From Musa acuminata AAA Group (taxonomy: Eukaryota > Streptophyta > Magnoliopsida > Zingiberales > Musaceae): a stretch of 64,000 nt of DNA. Below are positions 11,061 through 21,158 of this stretch, in pieces. The stretch spans positions 23,042,501 through 23,106,500 of the forward strand of contig NC_088355.1 in assembly GCF_036884655.1 (NCBI RefSeq). Reading direction: 5' to 3'. The translations under genes were made by a program, and so were the position numbers. Positions within the stretch are counted from its first letter, which is position 1; every line of letters begins with the position of its first letter. Under the pieces are notes generated by a model. The model made no database searches, was not told the DNA's origin, and saw only the letters and a list, made by a program, of their open reading frames with translations.

Positions 11061-12900
11061 ACCGTACAGAAGCTCAAACGTCGTCTTTAACGTTGCAATC
11101 ATATCATTCTTATCCAAAGCTTGTACCGAAACACATAACCAAAGCTCTGGATATCATATCAAACATACAGAAGGTGTAGTGGGATCTCAGTCAGAATGTG
11201 ATTCATCCATTTCTGAATGACCACCTAACAGAAGTCTCCCACGTCTGGGAGCTCCATCCACCCACGTCTAGGTGAAGCCAAAGGGGCCCGGCAGAGCATC
11301 GCAGGCTCTAAGCACATACCCTTTACCATTTCTGGCAAAGGTCCAGAATAACACCCTTTACCATTTCTGGCAAAGGTCCAGACAATCCCACAAACACCAG
11401 AGTACAAGAGGGCAGTTTTAACAATAAGTAGCACATATTGGAAGCACACGCGGAACAACAAAACGTATATGTGCCTTTACGAGTCAATACGAAGTAAGCA
11501 ATAATCTTTCACAATGATATTCAGATTTTGAAAGGAAATGGAATAGGCACATATCGAAAGCAAATGCGGAACAATGGAATACACATGTGCCTAAATGAGT
11601 CAATACGATATAGCATAAACGTTACATAATAGTTTTCAAGAATGCAAATAACTTTAAGGACAAGAGCATACAAGAATTCAAAACAGTAATATAAAGCTCA
11701 ATTGAATAAGAAAGCTAAAGGATATCAATTTCTAAAGGAATGAAACCAGAATATTAGAAATCGACAAAAGCTCGATTTCTGGCAGAATACAAGAGGCACA
11801 TTGAACAAATGATTCAAACTATCAATCATGCTCCAATTTACTCAGAAATATATCATTGGATTATACTTTTAGATAAAACAGGCTTCATATGAATTGAACT
11901 GTCCAATAGAGAGAGTTACAAATAATTTGGTAAACAAGGGTCGTAGAACAAAATCTATGTTTGGCAGAATTCATAATGTCAGATTCAACAGATAACTGGG
12001 CAGGTGTTTGGATATCAAGTCTTTCAATCCATATATCAAAAGAAAGATCTATGAGTCTAGTTTCCAATGAAATAAGCTTTGAATAAATCAATGTTTGCAA
12101 CAAGGACTTATAAGCAGTTCAGTATCAAAAGGTCAGAAATTACGATCCCTATTTTGCAGAATCTATAGGCTCATTTGAAACAGAAATTTGGGCAAACAAA
12201 GTTACTCCGAATTCTTAAAATAAGCTATCAAAATAAAGGTTTATGAGTCTATATTCTGATCAAATAAGTTTTGTCCAAATCAGATGTCAATACATGAAGT
12301 TATAATCATAACAAGGTGGAAAGGTCAGAATCTTGGAAGTTGCACAGATTCGAATCATTACGTCTAAACAGGAGATATATCAAGTGCCAGGCTAGAACAA
12401 TTCAAAGTTCCTTATAATCAAAGCAAATGTAGAGATAAAATTGCAGTGAGGAACGATCAAGACATTTGCAATAGGAAAGATTAGAACAATAACAGGAGAA
12501 ATGATCGGGAAACTTGCCTTTCAAATATTTTGATCCAAAGATCCAAAGAAGGTGTCAGCCCAAATCCTTCTACTTTTCCTCCACAACTGCAGCTCATGCA
12601 GAACATAGAGGCATAGTCACCTGCTCTCTCTTACTCTCATTCCTTCGTTTTCTTTTTTTCAAACGCAACTATCATAACCACCGCCGCTGCCGCTACTGGA
12701 TACGCAGTCACCGCCGCTGCGGCCGCATTCCCATCTGTAGCCCCTTTTTTTCCCCTTTCCTTTCCTTTCTTTCCTAGCTTCAACTGCTGCAGTCGTAGTC
12801 ACAGCCATGGTCGCAGCCACCACAACCGTAGCCTCTTCTTCCTCCCCTGCTCTATTTCCTCTCCTTCTCTTCCAGCTGCAGCTGCCACTGCCACAGCTGC
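11061..12900 (-). repeat. Gene-free body of solo LTR A2
   Basis: AT-rich LTR sequence matching A1 in reverse, for example the CCAGACAATCCCACA and TCCCACGTCTGGGAGCTCC blocks. From about 12590 it becomes GC- and CAG/CCG-rich (GCAGCTGCCACTGCC). No supported gene. Confidence 0.7.
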
Positions 12901-12905
12901 CTCCC

Positions 12906-13343
12906 TGTTAGAACCCTTGCATATTCTAAACTTGGGGTTGATCTCTATAGGGGATCGGCCTCCTTGGAACTCTATAGGGGTTCCTCCCTCCAAGTTGCTG
13001 CTCAAAGGCTGCAGAAAAGATTCATCTATTGCTTAAGAAAGGAGAAGGAATACATGGCTATTTATAGGGCTTCTAAACCCTAACTCCTAATATGACTCCT
13101 ACTTAAGACTCTTACTTCTAACCAACTCCTAATAGGACTCCTACTCAAGACTCCTATTCCCTTACAACTCCTAATTCTTCTCTAAGAAAAAACCTCCTAC
13201 ATGAATGTCCCTCTCAATTAGGACTCTCCTAACTAGAGTCATAACAGAATGTCCCTCTCAATTAGGACTCTCCTAGCTAGAGTCCTAACATTTTTACATG
13301 AATGTCCCTCTCAATGAGGACTCTCCAAGCTAGAGTCCTAACA
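12906..13343 (-). repeat. D1 3' LTR
   Basis: 438 bp, read on the plus strand from TGTTAGAACCC to GTCCTAACA. The CTATTTATAG block is the complement of its TATA box. Its outer end carries about three 44-bp repeats each ending CCTAACA. Confidence 0.9.
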
Positions 13344-13345
13344 GA

Positions 13346-13999
13346 CCCGCCCTCTTCAAATCAGCCTTGTCCTCGAGGCTGATGATTCATGAATTCTGGG
13401 AATTCGATCTTCAAGTCGTCATAGTTCTCCCAAGTGGCATCTTCTTTTGGTAGGTTCGCCCACTGTATTAGCACTTCATTAGTGGGTCGTCGTCGTCGAG
13501 TCACGATCCGTCGATCAATAATGGCACTTGGCTAGGTCTGGAGTTCTCTTTGGGTAGTCATATTTGGTGGGTGGCTTTGGGCTATCTCCAAGCACCTGTT
13601 TAAAACTTCCGGTTGGCTGTTGGTTTGTGGGTGATATGTCGTACCCCTTTTCAATTTAGTACCCTTATAGTGTAATTTTTTTGAGTCCCAATTGTAATGA
13701 GCCATGGGGCTTGGTGCTTCCTCCAATTTTTTTATAATCTTACTAGTATCTGAATCTTCCTGCCATTCCATCTTAATATCCTAAAGGAAGTCGCTGGTCG
13801 GAAGTGAAACGGTCGAAACTTCAACTTGCTCAGGTAGCTGCGAAAGCGCATCTGCAAAAACATTCTCTTTACCCTTTTTGTAAGTTATTTCAAAATAAAA
13901 TCCAAGAAGTTTTGTTACCCATTTTTGCTGCTCGGGGGAAGATATCTTCTGCTCCAAGAGATATTTTAGGCTTTTATGGTCGGTCTTGATTTGAAAGTA
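13346..13999 (-). pseudogene. D1 integrase remnant plus chromodomain
   Basis: After RNase H the sequence runs to HYKG and jumps to TKLKRGTTYHPQTN, omitting the zinc-binding region and the first two catalytic acids of the integrase core. A second jump after NRCLE to IAQSHPPNMTTQ removes the rest of the core and the GPF/Y module. A stop follows LQT. Beyond it the chromodomain is readable and well kept (AIIDRRIVTRRRRPTNEVLI, then WANLPKEDATWEN). Both jumps are shared with D4, and the second with D7. Confidence 0.85.
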
Positions 14000-15448
14000 T
14001 CACCTGATCAAGTACAATCTCCACCTCGTTGCTACGCGCACAATGGCGAGCATCTCCTTATCATATGTTGATATATTTTGATCGGAGGGAGATAATGCCT
14101 TGCTAGTGTATGCGAGTTGTCGACCATCTTGCATGAGAATGGCTCCAATTCTGACTCCAGATGTGTCGGCCTCAATAATGAAGGGTCGGTTGAAATCTGG
14201 TAGTGTTAGCACTGGCGTCGTCGTCATGGCTGCCTTAAGTTTGTCGAAGGCAGCGAAGGCTCTGTCCAACCATTGGAAGACATCTTTTTCTAGTAAGGAA
14301 GTAACTGGTGCACTGATCTTTCCATAGTTTTTCACGAACTTGCGGTAGTAGCCTGTTAAACCTAGAAAGCCATGTAGCAATTTTATGTTTCTCGAGGTCG
14401 GCCAGTTTTGCATTGCTCCAATTTTGAAGGGGTCCACTGCCACACCTTCCTCTGATATGATATACCCAAGATATTCCACCTTTTGTTGAAGAAAGCAAAA
14501 ATTCGTGGTTGTTGTGTGTTCAAAAGGTGGTTTTCTGTATGTCTTCTTCGCATGCTCGTATTTGATGATACCTGGATCAAAGGTCCAGCTTTGTAAAGAT
14601 TTGTGCTCCCTTTCATCTAGCAATTCATCTACTATTGGAATAAAGTATTTGTCCTTGATGATTATGCCATTGAGAGCTCGGTAATCAACACATATTCGCC
14701 TTGTTCCGTCCTTCTTGCGTACAAGTAGCACCGGCGAAGAGTAGAGGTTGCAACTTGGCCGAATAACTCCTGTTTCGAGCATCTCTTTTATAATCCTTTC
14801 TATTTCATCCTTCTGGAGATATGGATACTGATATGGCTGAGCATTTGCTGAAGATTTGCCTGGAAGAATCATTATACAATGATCATACCGACAGGTAAGA
14901 GGTAGGTTGCGCGGTTCGTCAAATATATTTGAAAATTCAGTAAGCAAAGGAAGTAGATTTGGATCTTCAAATTCTGTTGGCTCTCCCTTAGATTGCTGCT
15001 CAAGTTGTACCAAAAAACCACTGCATGCTTTATGCAAAACCTTCTCCATTTGTTGTGTGCAAATCATCGTTACGTCGCCCTCACGTTTCCCATGTAGTAT
15101 CACTTGTTTCTCCTTACTGTAAAATTTTATAAATAGTTGCATAAAATTCCAAGAAATATCACCTAATGTCATCAACCATTTAATTCTGAGTATGGCCTCA
15201 TAATCATCAAGAGGGAGGAGGAAGAAATCTGCAATTATCTCTTGGTCCTCCAGCAACAGTTTCACCTGCGGGCACCTATGATCACACTTCAAAATCTGTC
15301 CGTTGGCGACCTTAGTGACAAACCTGCTGCAATTCTCAATAGGTAAGTTCATATGGATAACAACCTTACTGTTTAGGAAGTTATTAGTGCTGCCTGTGTC
15401 GATGAGAACAGTGATCGGTTGTTGTTTGAGAAGGCCTCCAACTTTCAT
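14000..15448 (-). pseudogene. D1 protease, deleted RT and RNase H (482-codon open frame)
   Basis: Starts [20 protein letters not shown], giving a normal D-T-G protease site. The RT N-terminus is present ([22 protein letters not shown]). After VDELLDE about 37 residues are out of frame; they derive from the [11 protein letters not shown] to HYEF stretch. The frame is then restored at FCFLQQKVEYLG. The whole palm with the F/YxDD box is missing. The thumb, RNase H (EADTSG, STYDKEMLAIV) and open frame continue to 14000. The open frame is long because two shifts compensate. The product cannot be a working polymerase. Confidence 0.88.
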
Positions 15449-16519
15449 CGTTTGCGGGTTTGAGTAGCCAGCTAGTGTTTGTACCGTAACTTCGGTCGAT
15501 TGTGGCTCTTCTTCTGCATCTTTTTCTTCATGTTCAAGGCTCTCTTCTGAATGTTCAATGACCTATTCTTCTATCGGTTCAATCATAAGAAGTCCTCCTT
15601 TACTATAGCGATGCTCACGGCTCCACGGCTCGTCACAATGCCAACATAACCCCTTCGCATATCGCTCCCGAAGCTCTTCTCCTGTTAACCTCTTTGGTGT
15701 AGGGACTTGGTCGACAGTAGGGGGGGCTGAGGGCTTCAATATTACTAGTTGAGGAGCGACCCTAGTCCTCCGAGCTTCATGGTTCAATTGCTCCTCTTGA
15801 TGTCGTGCGAAAGAGATGGCTGCCATAAGCGTGTACGGTTGTTGCGCTTTAACTTCTCCTCGGATCTCCGGCTTCAAGCCCTCAATGAAGGTCCTCAATA
15901 GCTGTTTTTGAGACCAATCATGATTTTGATTAGATAACCTTTCAAACCTGGTTTGGTACTCCTGAATGGTGGAGGTTTGTCGGATCTTTGCTAGTTGTTC
16001 GTCAATATTCTCGTAATCGGTTGGTCTGAAGCGGATCAGCAGTCCTTCTTTGAATTGTTGCCATGAAAGGACTTCATAAGTATGTTCAAACTGTTTAAAC
16101 TATTGTATAGCATCCCCTTCAAGATGTATAGCTGTAATTTTCACCATAGATGCATCTGCGATTTTGTGGTACCGAAAATATCGCTCCGCGCGTGAGATCC
16201 AACCAATCGGGTCTCCTTCTTCCCATCTAGGGAAGTCCACTCTCATGCATGGATAGTTGGGGTCGGTCATAGAGCCTACTCTCCCTTGGAACTCATCTCT
16301 TCGGGCTTGGTGTGATTGGGCAAAGCTCTCTCCTTGATATGATTTCTTCGGGCTTAGTGGTCGGCCCAATCTGAGTTCGGTAAAGAGCATCCGAATCTTA
16401 TCCTCCATTCGCACCTCCAAAGCTTCGAATTTAGCATTGATTGCCTCCTTAGATACCATAGTATATGGCCCCAAATCAATGATGTTAAGATCTCTCTTTT
16501 GCTGTTGGGTTAAAGGCAT
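15449..16519 (-). pseudogene. D1 gag
   Basis: Start codon at 16517-16519 (MPLTQQQKRDLN), the same start as in D3 and D6. The capsid-like part contains RVDFPRWEEGDPIGWISRAE and a conserved ERYFRYHK helix. A zinc-knuckle-like motif [14 protein letters not shown] is followed by Y where sister copies have C, so the last zinc ligand is lost here. Stops occur near 16100 and 15565. Acidic residues (EHEEKDAEEE) lie before the protease. Confidence 0.85.
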
Positions 16520-17778
16520 GTATAGGTTGAGAGAAGTGATGGTCGAAAGTGTTGGTGGATTGGTGGATGTAGGCTGCGGTTTAGGCTTGTTTTGTGGCTG
16601 TTTTGGGTGCAGTTTGAGGGTGTGGTTTGGTAGAGTTTTAGGGCTGTGGATGAAAGTTTTGGATCTGTGGTAGATGGTAGCAAAGGTTTGACAGAAATCC
16701 GTGGAAGTTGCAGCAAGTATGTGCTGTCTTGTAAGAGTAGAATTGTCGTCGAAGAAACAACGGTTTCTCGACGTAATTTCCACCAAAAACTTGAGAGAAT
16801 TGATAGAAAAATCACAGTTTATATGACAGAAAGAATATCTAATTTAATCAAGAAAATTTCAGCAGTATAATAGCAAGGAAATTGGTGCAAGTTCCAATTG
16901 CAGAATTATCGTCGAAAAATTTCAGCGGGCTACGATGAAAATTTTCAACAACATAAAATCATTTTTTAGAGATGAATTTCTTAATAGATCAATCTTAGAT
17001 GGAAGCCAAGATGATCTATGAAGTGTATAAGAAATTTCATTCAAAAAAGATTGCAAATAGATGGGTTAAGGCAACGATATGCAGCTGAAATTTTCTGCAG
17101 CATAGATTTTCAAGTGCACCAGATTGGACATAAAAGATCAGTAGTTTATATTAAGAATTTTTCGATGAAACCAAAGAGAAATCTACTATTAGGAAGTGTC
17201 AAAGATGTCATGAAAATTTTGTAGAAATTTGGATAGAAAAAGCACAGTAGCAAGATCAAACAGATGGTGCTATGCGGCTTGAATTCTACAATTCAAGTGC
17301 AACAGATTGGACATAAAAGATCAGTAGTTTATATTGAGAATTTTTTGATGAAACCAAAGGGAAATCCACTGTTAAGAAGTGTCAAAGATGTCATAAAAAT
17401 TTAGTAAAAATTTGGATAGAAAAAGCACAGTAGCAAGATCAAACAGATGGTGCTATGCGGCTGAAATTCTGCAATGTATCTTTCGTCGTAGAGATGAAAA
17501 CTTTGTGACGAAAAGTTTATGCAGCAATATAGGAACGATATTTTTTTTTTTTTTTTTTTGAATAAGGATAACTAAATTTCAGCAACAGTAAGGTAGGAAA
17601 CTAGAACCTGTTGCAATTCACGAGGAGATCAAAAGATGATCCGTGGTGGTGGAGATGATGACGGAATTCGGTGACGATCTTTTAAGCAATTGTGAGAATT
17701 GCTTTGGATGGTTGTAGAGGGTTGATGGATGGTTGTGGAAGGGCAGCGAGATGCCAAGAACACTGCTCTGATACCAGG
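16520..17778 (-). repeat. D1 untranslated leader with tandem duplication and primer site
   Basis: 1.26 kb without gene. The complement of CCTGGTATCAGAGCAG at 17763-17778 is the tRNA-Met primer-binding site, next to the 5' LTR. Two copies of a roughly 180-bp unit (CAGATTGGACATAAAAGATC at about 17122 and 17303) make a tandem duplication. A T-run of about 20 bases lies at 17541-17560. Confidence 0.8.
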
Positions 17779-18216
17779 TGTTAGAACCCTTGTAGATTCT
17801 AAACTTGGGGTTGATCTCTTTAGGGGATCGGCCTCCTTGGAACTCTATAGGGGTTCCTCCCTCCAAGTTGCTGCTCAAAGGCTGCAGAAAAGATTCATCT
17901 ATTGCTTAAGAAAAGAGAAGGAATACATGGCTATTTATAGGGCTTCTAAACCCTAACTCCTAATAGGACTCCTACTTAAGACTCTTACTTCTAACCAACT
18001 CCTAATAGAACTCCTACTCAAGACTCCTATTCCCTTACAACTCCTAACTCTTCTCTAAGAAAAAACCTCCTACCTGAATGCCCCTCACAATTAGGACTCT
18101 CCTAGCTAGAGTCCTAACAAAATGTCCCTCTCAATTAGGACTCTCCTAGCTAGAGTCCTAACATTTTTACATGAATGTCCCTCTCAATGAGGACTCTCCA
18201 AGCTAGAGTCCTAACA
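17779..18216 (-). repeat. D1 5' LTR
   Basis: 438 bp, TGTTAGAACCC to CCTAACA on the plus strand, immediately beside the primer site. Confidence 0.9.
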
Positions 18217-18221
18217 CTCCC

Positions 18222-19400
18222 CTTTTCCTCTTCCTCTCCTCTTCCCTTTTCCTTTCTCTTCTTCTTCCTTTCCTTCTCTTCTTTCCCAGCTGCACTGCTG
18301 CAGTCGCAGCCTCAGCCACAGCCACAACCTCTTCTTCCTCCCCTGCTCATCTTCCTCTCCTTCTTCTCTTCCAACTGCAGCTGCCATCGCCGCAGCCGCA
18401 GCCCCTTCTTTCCCTTTTCTTCTTCCTCTCCTTCCCTTCTTGCTTTCTCTTCCTCTTTCCCTGCCATAGCTGCAGCTACCACAGCCGCAGCCTCAGCTAC
18501 TTCTTTCCCTTCTCCTCTTCCTTCTCCTTCCTTTCTTCTTCTTCTCTTCTTCTCCTTCCTCCCCTTCTTCTCCCTGACGAACAGCACCTCCTTTCCTTTG
18601 TTTTCCTCCTGCAGGAAACAGAGATGCTGCCTCTTCACCCACTTCTACTTCCTCTCTTCTTCCTCACCATCTCTTCCTCTCCTTCTCTTCCAGCTGCAGA
18701 TTCCACCGCCGTAGCCACAGCTCCTCCTTTCGCTTCTCTTCTTCTTCTCCTCTTCTTCTTCCCTCCTCCTCCCCAGTGTCACACACACCCTCTCCTCTGT
18801 TTCCTCTGCAGGAAACAGAGATATCACAACCTCTTCTCCTGCTTCCTCTTCCTTTTCTCTTCCTCTTCTTCTTCTTCTCCTCTTTGAACGCCCCACACCT
18901 CTCCTCTGTTTCCACTTGCAGGAAACAGAGGTGCTGCAGCCCTAGCTGCTACCACCTCTCGCTCCTCTCCCTCTTCCTTCTCTTCTTATTCTTCTTCTCC
19001 TTCTCTTCTTCTCCTCTTCCCTTTTCCTCCCTAACTCCACACACCTCCTCGTTGCAGCCTTGCCACAGCTATCCTCCTCTCTTCTTCTTCTTCTTCTTCT
19101 TCTTCTTCTTCTTCTTCTTCTTCCCTTCTCCTCCCCAACGCCCCACACATCCTCTCCTCTGTTTCCACCTGCAGGAAACAGAGGTGCTGCAGCCCTAGCT
19201 GCAGCTGCTGCCTCTCTCTCTCTCCTCTCCATCTTCCCTCTCTTCTTCTTCTTCTTCTTCTTCTTCTTCTTCTTTTCTTCTCTTCTCCCTCTTCTTCCGA
19301 GGTTCTTTTCCCTCTTCTTCTCTTCTCCCTCTACTTCTCTTATTCTTCTCCCCACACCCCACCGCTCCTCTCTCTGTTTCTCTGTTTCTCGAAGAAACAG
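18222..19400. repeat. Pyrimidine-rich expansion with repeated hairpins in LTR A2
   Basis: Over 1 kb of CTT/CCT-rich DNA, including pure CTT runs near 19081-19122 and 19239-19273. Four or five hairpins of the form CTCTGTTTCC, short loop with CTGCAG, GGAAACAGAG recur at about 18599, 18797, 18905, 19157 and 19370. The sister LTR A1 has only a short GAA run here. All ORFs in this tract (Ser/Pro/Leu-rich or Arg/Lys/Glu-rich) are artefacts of the repeats. Confidence 0.85.
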
Positions 19401-19572
19401 AGAGACGTGGGAGGCGGTGGGATCAAACCGAAATTTTCGGTTTTCTTTATTTTTTCTTTTTGCAACTTACAGTTTAGTCCTTAAAATTTCTATATTTACA
19501 TATACGTCCTCCAATTTACATATGAATCCTTATTAATAATTTTCAAAAGTGAGGGATATTATAGTTCTAACA

Positions 19573-20087
19573 CCTGGTATTAGAGCAGCATTCTTGGCAT
19601 CTCGCTGCCCTTCCACTACCATCCATCAACCCTCCAAAATTGTCCAAAGCAATTCCCACAATTGCTTAAAAGATCGTCGCCAAATTTCGCCATCATCTCC
19701 ACCACTGCGGATCATCCCGTGAATTGCAACAGGTTCTGGTTTCCTACCTTACTGATGCTGCAATTTAGTTATCCCTATCCGAAAATCCAAAAAAAAAAAA
19801 AAAATTTGTTCCTATATTGCTGCATAAACTTTTCGTCACAAAGTTTTCATCTCTACAACGAAATATATATTGCAGAATTTCAACCGCATAGCACTATTTG
19901 TTTGATCTTGATACTATATTTTCTCTGTCATATAAACTAAGATATTATTGTCAATTCCCTCCTCAAATCTCTCAAATTTTTGGTGAAAATTTTATCGAGA
20001 AACCGCTGTTTCTTCGACGATAATTCTGCTCTTACAAGATAACACAATTCTGTAGCAAACTTTCACTGATTTCTATCAAACCTATAC
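19573..20087 (+). promoter_or_regulatory. D3 primer-binding site and leader
   Basis: CCTGGTATTAGAGCAGC begins at 19573; the tRNA-Met match has one C to T change. About 500 bp of non-coding leader follows to the gag start. It is shorter than the D1 leader and lacks the 180-bp duplication. Confidence 0.8.
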
Positions 20088-21158
20088 ATGCCTTTAACCC
20101 GTCAACAAAAGAGAGATCTTAACATCACAGATTTGGAGTCATATACTATGGCATCTGAGGAGGTAATCAATGCTAAATTTGAAGCCTTTGATGCACGAAT
20201 GGAGGATAAGATTCGGACTCTCCTTACCGAATTCAGTTTGGGCCGACCACCAAGCCCGAAGAAATCACATCAAGGAGGGAGCTCTAACCAATCACATCAT
20301 GCCCAAAGAGATGACTTCCAAGAGAGGGGAGGCTCTATAACTGACCACAACTATTCGCGCATGAGAGTGGACTTCCCTAGATGGGAAGAAGGAGACCCAA
20401 TTAGTTGGATCTCGCGCACGGAGCGATATTTTCAGTACTATAAAACTGCGGATGCATCAATGGTAGAAATTACAACTATACATCTTAAAGGGGATGCCAT
20501 ACAATGGTCTGACTAGTTTAAACACACTTATGGAGTCCTTTTATGATGACAATTCAAAGAAGGACTACTGATCCGCTTCGGACCAACTTATTACGAGAAC
20601 ATTGACGGACAACTAGCAAAGATCCGACATACCTCCACCATTCAGGAGTACCAAACCAGGTTTGAAAGATTATCTAATCAAACTCATGATTGGTCTGAAA
20701 AATAACGATTGGGGGATTTTATTGGGGGCTTAAAGCCGGAGATCCGGGGAGAAGTTAAGGCGCGACAACCATACACACTTATGGTAGCCATCTCTTTCGC
20801 ACGACTTCAAGAGGAGCGATTGAACCATGAAGCCCGGAGGACTAGGATCACTCCATGACCTACAATACTAAAGCCCTCAGCCCCCCCTACTATCAACTTA
20901 GTCCCTGCACTGAAAAGGTTAACATGAGAAGAACTTCAGGAGCGATCTACGAAGGGGTTATGTTGGCATTGCGACGAGCCGTGGAGCCGCGAGCATCGCT
21001 GTAAAAAAGATAGACTTCTTATGATTGAACCAGTAGAAGAAGAGGTCATTGAACATCTAGAAGAGGGCCTTGAACATGAAGAAGAAGATATGGAAGAAGA
21101 GCTATAGCTGACCGACATTACGGTACACGCACTAGCCGGCTACTCAAATCCGCAAACG
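20088..21158 (+). pseudogene. D3 gag
   Basis: Starts MPLTRQQKRDLN at 20088. Conserved VDFPRWEEGDPI is present. Stops interrupt it at 20514-20516, near 20703 and later. The zinc-knuckle-like [18 protein letters not shown] has all ligands. It is followed by an acidic linker before MKVGG of the protease at 21159. Confidence 0.85.

Larger units (their letters stand above)
12906..18216 (-). mobile_element. Complete Reina-like element D1, internally deleted, TSD CTCCC
   Basis: A 5.3-kb Ty3/gypsy element on the minus strand with two 438-bp LTRs and the duplication CTCCC at 12901-12905 and 18217-18221. The LTRs differ at about 13 positions by eye count (roughly 3%). It has a tRNA-Met primer site, a 1.26-kb leader, gag, protease, RNase H and a chromodomain, but the RT active site and most of integrase are gone. 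The same deletions occur in D4 and D7, so D1 was probably already defective when it inserted and used enzymes made elsewhere. Confidence 0.92.
10065..19563 (-). mobile_element. Tekay-like solo LTR (A2), TSD GTTCT, with nested element D1
   Basis: Read on the minus strand this is the same LTR type as 3460-8153. The right edge carries the LTR start as TATAATATCCCTC (A1 has TGTAACACCCCTC), and the left edge carries the LTR end as the complement of TGTCACGCCCC. GTTCT flanks it at 10060-10064 and 19564-19568. It landed eight bases before the end of the D3 5' LTR. Without D1 and its duplication it is about 4.2 kb, longer than A1 mainly because of a pyrimidine-rich expansion at 18222-19400. The differences at its start are C/T and G/A changes, as expected of long-methylated DNA. 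Confidence 0.85.

Noticed and set aside
10724..11090. Overlapping ORFs on both strands with ten-residue repeats
   Set aside because: Translation of the 30-bp minisatellite in the LTR.
12514..12777. 87-codon ORF possibly of host origin
   Set aside because: Low-complexity CCG/CTT-rich LTR sequence at the edge of D1.
16437..16870. Plus-strand ORFs opposite the D1 gag start and leader
   Set aside because: Antisense shadows; the same frames recur opposite D4 at 35662-36062.
18175..19536. Long Ser/Pro/Leu-rich and Arg/Lys/Glu-rich ORFs
   Set aside because: By-products of CTT/CCT microsatellite DNA in LTR A2; no domain.
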